Source: Faecalibacterium sp. UBA1360 (GTDB taxonomy: Bacteria; Bacillota; Clostridia; Oscillospirales; Ruminococcaceae). Taken from it: a stretch of 8,053 bases of DNA. The stretch is from contig DBRU01000015.1 in assembly GCA_002306375.1 (NCBI GenBank), forward strand, positions 15,835 through 23,887, in the 5' to 3' direction. Position 1 is the stretch's first letter; each line of letters starts with the position of its first letter. Positions 1 to 6,122 of the stretch are shown piece by piece. The position numbers were made by a program, and so were the translations under genes. The notes below the pieces were generated by a model, which did no database searches, had not been told where the DNA came from, and saw only the letters and a program-made list of their open reading frames with translations.

Positions 1-521
1 GATTCGGATGGCGGGTTTGGGGTTGGTTCATGGTTGCCGGTACCTTTCTCTTTCGTGTTTCCGTAACGGAAGGTAAACAAATACGCCGCCAGCAGCGACG
101 CCGCCCACAAAGCGACGGTCAGCGGGCTGTGGGTGACCCCGGTCCAGATAGCCAGCAGCGCCTCGCGGTTGCCGAACAGACAAACGCCCACGGCCAGGGC
201 GCCTACGGCGGTCAGCAGCACGGCGCCGGCCGCCATATCTTTGGCCGCGCCGGCGCTCCACCAGTGAGCGGTATCGGGCTTGTCCACCGCCCGCTCAATG
301 GCCGAATTCATCAGTTCCATGCCAAGGACCAGAAACACGCACAACGCGATTAAGGCGTAGCCCACAGGGGAAAGCTGCGCCAGAAAAGCCGCCGCGTAGG
401 CGTAGACGGAAGCGCACAGATGAAAACGGAAATTGCGCTCCTCCATAATGGCTGCACGGATGCCGTTGAGCGCGTACACAAAGCCGCGGCCGAACCGTGC
501 CAGATCAGAACGTATCTTCAT
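1..521 (-). CDS. dgkA: Diacylglycerol/undecaprenol kinase family membrane protein (3' end cut by window edge)
   Basis: Small integral-membrane lipid kinase; in Gram-positive bacteria this family mainly phosphorylates undecaprenol, feeding the lipid carrier of cell-wall synthesis (family knowledge). I translated 173 codons without a stop before the edge. Family signatures are visible: E28-x-N30-x3-H34 in 'EERNFRFH', then 'GMELMNSAIERAVD' (residues 67-80, with E69, N72, E76, D80) and 'AAKDMAAGAVLL' (92-103). Hydrophobic spans lie at about 38-50, 53-68, 97-115 and 134-150. The last covers a region beyond the usual three-helix core of about 120-130 residues, followed by a hydrophilic Pro/Asn/Thr-rich tail. 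The start ATG overlaps the ybeY stop as TAATG, and no good Shine-Dalgarno precedes it, so translation is probably coupled to ybeY. In B. subtilis cdd and era follow; here they would lie outside the window. Confidence 0.93.
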   Translation of the reverse strand, partial: MKIRSDLARFGRGFVYALNGIRAAIMEERNFRFHLCASVYAYAAAFLAQLSPVGYALIALCVFLVLGMELMNSAIERAVDKPDTAHWWSAGAAKDMAAGAVLLTAVGALAVGVCLFGNREALLAIWTGVTHSPLTVALWAASLLAAYLFTFRYGNTKEKGTGNHEPTPNPPSE

Positions 522-1030
522 TATTCGTATAAAATTTCGTCATTGGTATAAGAGACCGTGCGGGGCAGGCCAAGCTGCAACAAAACGGCTTCTTCCTTTT
601 CGCGCATGCGCACGGCCTCCAGGCCGCTGGTCTCGTGGTCGTAGCCCAGCAGGTGCAGCATGGAATGCACAGTCAGATAGGCGACCTCGCGCTGGAGCGA
701 GTGCCCGTACAGTTCGGCCTGCTCCATGGCGCGCTGCATCGAGATGACGATGTCGCCCAGGATCTTGCAGCCGTTGTCCTCGTCGATGTCCCACACGCCG
801 TTTTCCCCCATGGGGAAACTGAGCACATCGGTGGCCGAGTCCTTGTCGCGGTACTGCTTGTTCAACTCATGGATGCGGTCGTTGTCCACAAAGGTGACGC
901 TGATCTCGGCAGGGCCGTCGAATTTCTCATAGTTGAGCACCGCGTTGCAGCTGCGCCGGATCAAGATGCGCAGGCCCGACGGCACCTTGACGGCATTCTG
1001 TTCATTGCTGATCAGCACCTTGTTTGACAT
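521..1030 (-). CDS. ybeY: Endoribonuclease YbeY (16S rRNA maturation factor)
   Basis: Zinc-dependent single-strand endoribonuclease involved in 16S rRNA 3'-end processing and late ribosome quality control (family knowledge); cytoplasmic. The 169-residue length fits the family (about 150-170). The metal-binding signature H-x3-H-x5-H is complete as H122, H126 and H132 within 'VHSMLHLLGYDH', and the upstream family motifs 'TDVLSFP' (67-73) and 'LGDI' (91-94) are present. The ATG at 1030 is preceded by AAAGGAGGA (1047-1039) at 8 nt, fixing the start. It sits 45 bp downstream of phoH and overlaps dgkA by one base, so the three are probably cotranscribed. In B. subtilis yqfF lies between phoH and ybeY; it is absent here. 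Confidence 0.97.
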   Translation of the reverse strand: MSNKVLISNEQNAVKVPSGLRILIRRSCNAVLNYEKFDGPAEISVTFVDNDRIHELNKQYRDKDSATDVLSFPMGENGVWDIDEDNGCKILGDIVISMQRAMEQAELYGHSLQREVAYLTVHSMLHLLGYDHETSGLEAVRMREKEEAVLLQLGLPRTVSYTNDEILYE

Positions 1031-1075
1031 AAAGGGATTCCTCCTTTAGCTGTCCCGAATGCGTTTATCTCTTTT

Positions 1076-2041
1076 TCAGCGGCGCTGTGCGGCGCTCGCT
1101 GCTTTTTCATACGCCTTGACGATCTGCTGCACCAGGCGATGGCGCACCACGTCCTTGTCGCTGAGCTGCACCTGGGCGATGCCCTGGATGCCGCGCAGCA
1201 CCCGCAAAGCGTCCACAAGGCCGCTGCGGCTTTTGTCCGGCAGATCGATCTGGGTGATATCGCCGGTCACGACCACCTTGCTGTTGGCGCCCATACGGGT
1301 CAAAAACATCTTCATCTGTTCAGGGGTGGTGTTCTGGGCTTCATCCAAAATGATGAACGCGTCGTCCAGCGTACGCCCGCGCATATAAGCCAGCGGGGCC
1401 ACCTCGATAGCCTGCTTTTCCTGAAGGCGCTGAAACGCCTCGGCCCCCAGCAGATCGAACAGCCCGTCATACAGCGGGCGCAGATAGGGGTCCACCTTGT
1501 TTTGCAGATCGCCGGGCAAAAAGCCCAGCTTCTCCCCTGCTTCCACGGCAGGCCGGGTCAGGATGATGCGGTCCACCTGCTTGGCTTTGAATGCTTTGAC
1601 GGCCATGGCCACGGCAAGGTAGGTCTTGCCTGTGCCCGCCGGCCCTACGCCGAAGGTGATGGAATTGGCGCGGATGGCGGCCAGATACTCCTTTTGGCCC
1701 AGGGTCTTGGGATGGATGGGCCGGCCTTTGGCGGTCACAGCCACAAAGTCATCGGTGAGTTCCCGCAGACGCTTCTCCTCGCCTTCTCTGGCCAGGCTGA
1801 TGCAGTAGCGCACGGTCTGCTCATCCAGCGGGGTACGGTTTTCCATCAGCGTGACCATGCCCTGCACGGCATGCACCGCGGCCGCCACGCCCTCTTCCGG
1901 GCCGGTGAATTTCAGCACGGAACCCCGGCACACCGCCGTGACCCCAAACTCATGTTCCAGCAGCCGCACATTCTCGTCTCCGTTGCCAAAGATTGCCGCC
2001 GCCAGTTCGATGCTGTCCAGCTCGATCGCTCGTTCTGCCAA
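1076..2041 (-). CDS. phoH: PhoH-family P-loop ATPase, TTG start
   Basis: Cytoplasmic PhoH/PhoL ATPase; its partnership with YbeY in the operon suggests a role in RNA or ribosome metabolism rather than phosphate starvation, although the exact substrate is not settled. 321 residues, the usual length. Walker A is 'GPAGTGKT' (133-140), Walker B 'FIILDEAQN' (229-237), with further family blocks 'ILTRPAVEAGEKLGFLPGD' (160-178) and 'VVTGDITQIDLP' (257-268). The N-terminal ~60 residues resemble the small KH-like domain of bacterial PhoH proteins. The start is a TTG, supported by AGGAGG 9 nt upstream (2056-2051); no in-frame ATG with a ribosome binding site exists nearby. The gene seems to have its own extended -10 promoter in the AT-rich gap after yqfD, besides possible read-through from yqfCD. 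Confidence 0.96.
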   Translation of the reverse strand: MAERAIELDSIELAAAIFGNGDENVRLLEHEFGVTAVCRGSVLKFTGPEEGVAAAVHAVQGMVTLMENRTPLDEQTVRYCISLAREGEEKRLRELTDDFVAVTAKGRPIHPKTLGQKEYLAAIRANSITFGVGPAGTGKTYLAVAMAVKAFKAKQVDRIILTRPAVEAGEKLGFLPGDLQNKVDPYLRPLYDGLFDLLGAEAFQRLQEKQAIEVAPLAYMRGRTLDDAFIILDEAQNTTPEQMKMFLTRMGANSKVVVTGDITQIDLPDKSRSGLVDALRVLRGIQGIAQVQLSDKDVVRHRLVQQIVKAYEKAASAAQRR

Positions 2042-2050
2042 ATATTGTCC

Positions 2051-2056
2051 CCTCCT
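2051..2056 (-). promoter_or_regulatory. Ribosome binding site that sets the phoH TTG start
   Basis: On the minus strand the sequence reads AGGAGG, 9 nt before a TTG codon at 2041-2039. The strength and spacing of this site, and the alignment of the predicted N-terminus with the family, make TTG the likely start. Confidence 0.85.
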
Positions 2057-2077
2057 GGATTTACCATACTACTTTGC

Positions 2078-2086
2078 ATTATATCA
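2078..2086 (-). promoter_or_regulatory. Extended -10 promoter for phoH-ybeY-dgkA
   Basis: Minus-strand TGATATAAT is a perfect TATAAT hexamer (2083-2078) with the TGn extension (2086-2084). No convincing -35 is present at 16-18 bp, which extended -10 promoters can lack. The predicted start near 2071 gives a leader of about 30 nt holding the phoH Shine-Dalgarno. A second minus-strand TATAAT (2119-2114) lies upstream without a -35 or TGn. Both are in a 121-bp AT-rich gap that contrasts with the GC-rich surroundings. Confidence 0.6.
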
Positions 2087-2162
2087 CAATTTCGTGCAAA
2101 AGAAACTATGAATATTATACAAATTTTTCGCGTATTTGTGGGCACCACAGGTCTTTGGGGCC

Positions 2163-3362
2163 TCATGTTCCGGCCTGGGTGTCGGGCAGCGGTGTCAGCG
2201 GTCCCTGCCTGGCTATGTCTGCCGTAAAGACGAAGCGTACTTCGCAGCGCACGCCGGTATCGGTATACGAGGCGGTCCGGCTCTCGCTTTCAACGACCGC
2301 ATCGGGGAATTCCTCCGCCAGCGCCAAGCGACACTGCCGGTAAGCCAGGGCTTCGGCGTCGGCTGTGGAATAGGTAAGCTCGGCGGTCCTGGTCTCCCAA
2401 CAGGTTTCGCGGCAAACGCACCCCGGCAAGGCGATGCGCCCAAAAGCCAGGGGCAGCCATTCCACTGTCTGTACCTGGTTCTCGTAAGGCGATTGCTCCT
2501 CCTGCGGGGAGATTACAGGAACCCCGAGGAAGTACCAGGTATCGCGCCGCATACTTTGCCCTGTGGGGATCTCGGCCTGCAAGGCCAGCGGCTGAGACGC
2601 CGCATAGGTCTTTTGGACGCGGGCAACGATCTGCCCCGACGCCCCCTGCATCACCGCATCGCCGTTTCGGTCTGCTTTCTGTCCGTTGGCCAGCAACTGC
2701 CCTTCAGCCACATACTGGCCCGCGTTTACCTGTGCAAATCCGCTTTGCAGCCGCAGCGCCAAAATCTGGCCGTCCGCCTTGGCATACAGCGCCACATCGC
2801 CGTCGGGTATTTGAATGGTTTGGGTCTGATTTTCGGTCTGTTCCACAAACAGACAGCCCCCCGCAAAATTCAGGCTCAACCATCCAAAATCAGCGCTTTG
2901 CTGCAACAGGGCATACTGTGCGCTGTGCAGCAGTTCCTGGGTCATGCGAGTGCCTTCACGGATGCCCTGTTCCTCCAAGACGGCGCGGAAGGTGTTCCGG
3001 CGCTGCGCTTCCAGTTCGCCGAAATCGATGTGCCATACATAGCCCGACAGCCAGCGCACCAGCACGAAAAACAAAAGCAAGCCGACGACCAGCCCCGGAC
3101 GCCCCAGCAGACGTTCAAGCCACCGTCCCGGCCCCTTGCGCCGCACCAGGTTCAGCTGCCAGTGTCCGCTGTCGGCCAGGCGGCGCAGCCTGCCAAGATC
3201 AGCCCCCGCGATCCCGGCGCTGTATCCGTCCCCTTCGCAGCGAACCGCTTGCAATTTGATGCCCTGCGCTGCTGCCGCGCTCAAAAATCGATGTGTGCCC
3301 CGCCCGCTGATTGCGACGCGCAGCCGGTCCGCCGCCAGCACCGCCTTCGTCTCTTTTTTCAT
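2163..3362 (-). CDS. yqfD: Sporulation-associated membrane protein YqfD
   Basis: YqfD family protein; in B. subtilis yqfD belongs to the mother-cell sigma-E regulon and is linked to sporulation, but its biochemical role is unknown. The protein is 399 residues, the usual size. An N-terminal cytosolic part (1-85) is followed by one strong membrane segment (about 88-107) and 'YVWHIDFGE' typical of the family. A large soluble domain comes next, expected outside the membrane, including 'FGWLSLNFAGGCLFVEQTE' (159-177) and 'WYFLGVPVI' (276-284). I chose the ATG at 3362 rather than farther upstream: GGGAGGA lies 7 nt ahead (3375-3369) and it overlaps the yqfC stop as ATGA, a classic coupled arrangement. 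It is followed by a 121-bp gap before phoH. Confidence 0.9.
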   Translation of the reverse strand: MKKETKAVLAADRLRVAISGRGTHRFLSAAAAQGIKLQAVRCEGDGYSAGIAGADLGRLRRLADSGHWQLNLVRRKGPGRWLERLLGRPGLVVGLLLFFVLVRWLSGYVWHIDFGELEAQRRNTFRAVLEEQGIREGTRMTQELLHSAQYALLQQSADFGWLSLNFAGGCLFVEQTENQTQTIQIPDGDVALYAKADGQILALRLQSGFAQVNAGQYVAEGQLLANGQKADRNGDAVMQGASGQIVARVQKTYAASQPLALQAEIPTGQSMRRDTWYFLGVPVISPQEEQSPYENQVQTVEWLPLAFGRIALPGCVCRETCWETRTAELTYSTADAEALAYRQCRLALAEEFPDAVVESESRTASYTDTGVRCEVRFVFTADIARQGPLTPLPDTQAGT

Positions 3363-3658
3363 GCGCCGTCCTCCCATTTGCCATGGAGTTCGATACATCT
3401 GAACCGCCCGACCGCCACCAGGCGTTTGCCTGCCAGGGATTCTATATGCAGTCCGTCGCCATACAATGTAAGGACGACGTCCCCCAGGTCCAGGCAGATC
3501 TTCTGCGGGGTGAAATCCAACACCCGACGGCAGCCGTCGGTGGACACCTGCCTGCCGCGCACGACGAGCTCCGGCATACGGTACCATCTTTCATCGGCGT
3601 GTACGGCCGGTTCGGCGGCGCGAGCCCGGGCAGGGCGTCGGCAGCGATAGCGTTTCAT
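3359..3658 (-). CDS. yqfC: YabP/YqfC-family sporulation protein
   Basis: Small YabP/YqfC family protein, in B. subtilis expressed in the mother cell under sigma-E; molecular function unknown. 99 residues, close to the usual ~93. The conserved core is recognisable from residue 29: 'PELVVRGRQV', 'CRRVLDFTPQKICLDLGD' and 'LTLYGDGLHIESL', then 'GRFRCIELHGKWED', a beta-rich pattern ending in the family's 'G.i..IEl' element. The first ~25 residues are Arg/Ala-rich and unlike the core. The ATG at 3658 has GGAAGGGGG 7 nt upstream (3674-3666). The stop overlaps yqfD (ATGA). A reading frame continues farther upstream but would run into the divergent ylbJ-like gene and lacks family similarity. Confidence 0.82.
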   Translation of the reverse strand: MKRYRCRRPARARAAEPAVHADERWYRMPELVVRGRQVSTDGCRRVLDFTPQKICLDLGDVVLTLYGDGLHIESLAGKRLVAVGRFRCIELHGKWEDGA

Positions 3659-3719
3659 GGTATGGCCCCCTTCCCTGCACAGGACGTCACCACCAATATA
3701 TAGCAAAGGAGCCCCGGTT

Positions 3720-4727
3720 ATGATATTGTCCCGCTTGTCCGTACCGTTGCGCGCGGCGGCACTGGCATTGTTCGCCGCGCTGATCCTGGCAGCCCCCGAT
3801 GCCGCCGCCCGGGGATTTGGCGACGGGTGTGCCCTGTGCCTGTACCGGCTTTTGCCGGCATTGTTTCCGTTTTTTGTGATATGCAGCGCCGCCGCCCGAC
3901 TTTTTGGCGCCAAACGCACCTGGGGCGGCACGCTGATCTTGTGCTGGCTGGGCGGCTACGCGGTCTGCGCGCGCCTTGTGCATGACCTGTACGAGGCAAA
4001 ACGGCTGACTCAAAGGCAGGCTCAGATGCTGCTGCTCCTGGGCTGCTGTTCGGGGCCCGGGTTCGTGATCGGCTCGGTGGGCGGCCAGATGTTGGGTTCG
4101 GTACGCCTTGGCGTGCTTTTGTACGGTTTACAGTTGGCATGTAACCTGATCGCGGCTATTCCGATGCTGCTGCTCGCCTGCGAACGCACCTCGGTTGCCT
4201 CCGTCGCCGGATCGTCTCAAACCAGCAAGGGCCTTTCGGACGACATCCGCAGCGCCGTGGACAGCAGCCTGTGCGTCTGCGGCTGCGTAATTTTCTTTCG
4301 CATGGTCTATGCGCTGGCGCTGCAACGTCTGCCGCTGCCCCCAGCGGGCTCCCGCCTTGCGTGCGCGGCGCTGGAGATCAGCGCCGCCTGCGCAGACTAT
4401 GCGGCGGCCGGCGGGCAGGAGGCGTTGTACGGCACATGCCTGTGCATGAGCGTTCTGGGGCTTTCGGTCTTTACCCAGCTGCGAGCCCTTTTGCCAAAAG
4501 AACTTTCCCTGCGGCCGCTGTTTCTTTCCCGCCTTGTACACATGGCGGCCATGCAGGCGCTGGTGCGCATTTGCGTCCGCTTTGTGCCCGGAACGACCGA
4601 GGTGTTTTCCAATCTTAAAGGCCGCGTCATTGCCATGAACCGCGCTGCGCCGGACGCCGCCTTTGCCGTATTTTTGTTTCTATGTGCCCTGCTTTACAAA
4701 GCACAGCCAAAAAACTATAATGATTGA
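3720..4727 (+). CDS. YlbJ/SpoVV-like sporulation integral membrane protein
   Basis: Polytopic membrane protein with two nucleoside-recognition (Gate)-type halves, similar to YlbJ. In B. subtilis YlbJ is SpoVV, required to move dipicolinic acid across the outer forespore membrane (established for that species; substrate here inferred). 335 residues, somewhat short for the family. Visible marks: 'LLPALFPFFVICSAAARLFG' (44-63), 'WLGGYAVCARLVHDLYE' (76-92), 'CCSGPGFVIGSVGGQML' (109-125), second Gate start 'IRSAVDSSLCVCGCVIFF' (176-193), 'LEISAACADYA' (218-228) and 'VLGLSVFTQ' (245-253). An ATG exists 63 nt upstream, but AAAGGAG (3705-3711) is 8 nt before the 3720 ATG and the membrane protein begins there. 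Divergent from yqfC with 61 bp between starts. Its last codons contain the promoter of the next gene. Confidence 0.82.
   Translation: MILSRLSVPLRAAALALFAALILAAPDAAARGFGDGCALCLYRLLPALFPFFVICSAAARLFGAKRTWGGTLILCWLGGYAVCARLVHDLYEAKRLTQRQAQMLLLLGCCSGPGFVIGSVGGQMLGSVRLGVLLYGLQLACNLIAAIPMLLLACERTSVASVAGSSQTSKGLSDDIRSAVDSSLCVCGCVIFFRMVYALALQRLPLPPAGSRLACAALEISAACADYAAAGGQEALYGTCLCMSVLGLSVFTQLRALLPKELSLRPLFLSRLVHMAAMQALVRICVRFVPGTTEVFSNLKGRVIAMNRAAPDAAFAVFLFLCALLYKAQPKNYND
4693..4721 (+). promoter_or_regulatory. Sigma-A-type promoter inside the 3' end of the ylbJ-like gene
   Basis: TTTACA (4693-4698), a 17-bp spacer and a perfect TATAAT (4716-4721) make a near-consensus vegetative promoter. Transcription should begin near 4728, directly after the ylbJ-like stop codon, giving a ~66-nt leader before the four-Cys gene. 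The -35 lies inside the 14-bp palindrome TGCTTTACAAAGCA (4690-4703), which could be an operator. Confidence 0.8.
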
Positions 4728-4793
4728 AAAGATTGCAACGCCTGACGATGCACGGAAAGGGTTGTAATAATTGTATTGAGGGAGGGCCATGCT

Positions 4794-5012
4794 ATGTTCA
4801 AAAAGCCGTTTTACGGCAGCAAGATCGCGCCGGCCTGCGCTTACTGCGTGCATGGGAGTCCCGCCGCCGACAACCGCATGGTGCTGTGCAAGCACCGCGG
4901 GGTGGTATCGCCCTATTTTGCCTGCCGCCGGTTTGTGTATGACCCGCTCATGCGCACACCCCGCCGTCAGGAACTGCCCAAGCTGGACCCCAAGGATTTC
5001 AGTCTGGACTGA
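4794..5012 (+). CDS. Small four-cysteine protein, conserved hypothetical
   Basis: I cannot name a function. The 72-residue protein has four cysteines, C15-x2-C18 and later C32 and C44, in a spacing that suggests a small zinc or iron site. The middle reads 'MVLCKHRGVVSPYFACRRF', followed by 'VYDPLMRTPRRQ' and an acidic/Leu end 'LDPKDFSLD'. It recalls unannotated short proteins I associate with clostridial gut bacteria, but this is recollection and not a search. No signal peptide or membrane segment; highly basic middle. GAGGGAGGG (4779-4787) is about 7 nt before the ATG at 4794. It follows a strong promoter and precedes the DUF2238-like gene by 51 bp, so the two are probably cotranscribed. Clear start, length and ribosome binding site make it a real gene. 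Confidence 0.85.
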   Translation: MFKKPFYGSKIAPACAYCVHGSPAADNRMVLCKHRGVVSPYFACRRFVYDPLMRTPRRQELPKLDPKDFSLD

Positions 5013-5063
5013 ACGTGTTCGGAGCAGCGGTTCGCCGGCGCACAGAAAGGTGGAACTTTTTGT

Positions 5064-5942
5064 ATGCCTGATCGGGAAAAGCCGCGTCCCGCACGCTCTT
5101 TGCGCCACGCCTGGCAGACCAAGCGCGGCGTGACCGTCGTCTATTTTGCCTTGCGCCTGTCGGTGGTGGCCGTGCTGCTGGCGCAAATCTTCAACCACAA
5201 TTTTGAAAACGTCTTTCTCTGCGTTTTGGTCCTGATCCTGTTTGCCATGCCCTCCATTTTGGAGCGGCGCCTGGACGTTGAATTGCCGGACACGCTGGAG
5301 ATCATCATTCTTCTGTTTATCTATGCCGCCGAAATTTTAGGCGAGATCAACGCCTATTATGTGACCTTCCCCCATTGGGACACTTTGCTGCACACACTCA
5401 ACGGCTTTTTGTGCGCAGCGGTGGGTTTTTCGCTGCTGGACCTGCTCAACCGCCACAAGCGCGCCACCTTTTCCCTTTCGCCATTGTACCTGGCTGTGGT
5501 GGCCTTTTGCTTTTCCATGACAGTAGGCGTTTTGTGGGAGTTTTTTGAATTCTGGATGGACCGGCTTTTTTACCTGGACATGCAAAAGGATACCATCGTA
5601 CACGAGATCGGTACGATCCTGCTGGACCCGAAGGGCGGCAACCGCCCGGTACGCATCGGGCAGATCGCGGACGTGATCGTGGTGCAAGAGGACGGGACGC
5701 GCACGGCGCTTGGCCTGGGCGGATATCTGGACATCGGATTGCTGGACACGATGGAGGACCTTTTGGTCAATTTCATCGGAGCGCTGGTCTTTTCCTTTGT
5801 GGGATATTTTTACGTCAAAAGCCGTGGGAAGAACCGATTTGCCGGGCGATTTATCCCGGTGGTAGGCCGACGCCGACCAGGCGACGCCCCATCCGCTGCA
5901 CACAACCCCGATGAAAACGGCACCTCCGCAGACGATCCGTAA
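5064..5942 (+). CDS. DUF2238 (YjdF)-like multi-spanning membrane protein
   Basis: Integral membrane protein of unknown function, 292 residues. Predicted spans are near 24-42, 47-62, 77-95, 113-128, 142-160 and 235-251. Polar residues embedded near these spans fit the DUF2238/YjdF family: 'HWDTLLHTLNGF' (104-115, with D106 and H110), 'WEFFEFWMDRLF' (158-169) and 'DTMEDLLVNFIGA' (228-240). Between spans 5 and 6 is a soluble insert (about 170-225) with 'GQIADVIVVQEDGTRTAL'. The C-terminal 35 residues are Pro/Asp-rich and hydrophilic. AAAGGTGGA (5046-5054) precedes the ATG by 9 nt. Cotranscription with the four-Cys gene and the terminator immediately after make it the last gene of a two-gene unit. 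The family assignment rests on motif pattern only. Confidence 0.78.
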   Translation: MPDREKPRPARSLRHAWQTKRGVTVVYFALRLSVVAVLLAQIFNHNFENVFLCVLVLILFAMPSILERRLDVELPDTLEIIILLFIYAAEILGEINAYYVTFPHWDTLLHTLNGFLCAAVGFSLLDLLNRHKRATFSLSPLYLAVVAFCFSMTVGVLWEFFEFWMDRLFYLDMQKDTIVHEIGTILLDPKGGNRPVRIGQIADVIVVQEDGTRTALGLGGYLDIGLLDTMEDLLVNFIGALVFSFVGYFYVKSRGKNRFAGRFIPVVGRRRPGDAPSAAHNPDENGTSADDP

Positions 5943-5954
5943 ACGCTATTCAAG

Positions 5955-5985
5955 CCGCTTTTGCCTGCCCGCAAAGCGGTTTTTT
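5955..5985 (+). terminator. Rho-independent terminator after the DUF2238-like gene
   Basis: CCGCTTTTGC (5955-5964) pairs with GCAAAGCGG (5971-5979) with one bulged T and a 6-nt loop; TTTTTT follows, then GATTTTTTT. It starts 13 bp after the stop codon and separates this unit from the tRNA gene. Confidence 0.92.
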
Positions 5986-6005
5986 GATTTTTTTATGCGG
6001 ACCCC

Positions 6006-6034
6006 TTGACCGTTCGGTCAAAAAAAGGTATACT
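6006..6034 (+). promoter_or_regulatory. Sigma-A promoter of the tRNA-Thr gene
   Basis: TTGACC (6006-6011), a 17-bp spacer and TATACT (6029-6034). Predicted initiation near 6041 leaves only ~6 nt before the mature tRNA 5' end. The -35 forms the left arm of the perfect inverted repeat TTGACCG-TT-CGGTCAA (6006-6021). Confidence 0.85.
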
Positions 6035-6046
6035 ATTCATGTTTTC

Positions 6047-6122
6047 GCTGGAATAGCTCAGTCGGTAGAGCAGCTGATTCGTAATCAGCAGGTCGCGTGT
6101 TCGAGTCACGTTTCCAGCTCCA
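6047..6122 (+). tRNA. tRNA-Thr (anticodon CGT)
   Basis: A 76-nt cloverleaf folds fully. The acceptor GCTGGAA/TTCCAGC (6047-6053 with 6112-6118) has perfect pairing. The D stem is GCTC/GAGC (6056-6059, 6068-6071). The anticodon stem is GCTGA/TCAGC (6073-6077, 6085-6089) around the loop TTCGTAA, giving anticodon CGT at 6080-6082, which reads ACG (Thr). The variable loop is AGGTC, and the T arm GCGTG/CACGT surrounds TTCGAGT with one G-U pair. The discriminator is T and CCA is encoded (6120-6122). It is a single tRNA with its own promoter and a hairpin directly after it. Confidence 0.97.

Noticed and set aside
1139..2227. Long plus-strand open frame (362 codons) opposite phoH
   Set aside because: Mirror of a clearly identified PhoH gene in GC-rich DNA; no ribosome binding site, and the sequence has no recognisable family.
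2136..3650. Very long plus-strand open frame (504 codons) opposite yqfD and yqfC
   Set aside because: The opposite strand holds two recognised genes with coupled starts and good ribosome binding sites. The long frame reflects GC-rich codon bias and is Pro/Arg/Gln-rich without domains.
3657..3719. Upstream ATG extending the ylbJ-like gene by 21 residues
   Set aside because: The extension overlaps the yqfC start region, has no ribosome binding site, and the strong AAAGGAG fits the 3720 start.
4742..4771. Second candidate promoter CTGACG-18-AATAAT before the four-Cys gene
   Set aside because: Its start would fall on the ribosome binding site, and the TTTACA-17-TATAAT promoter upstream is far better.
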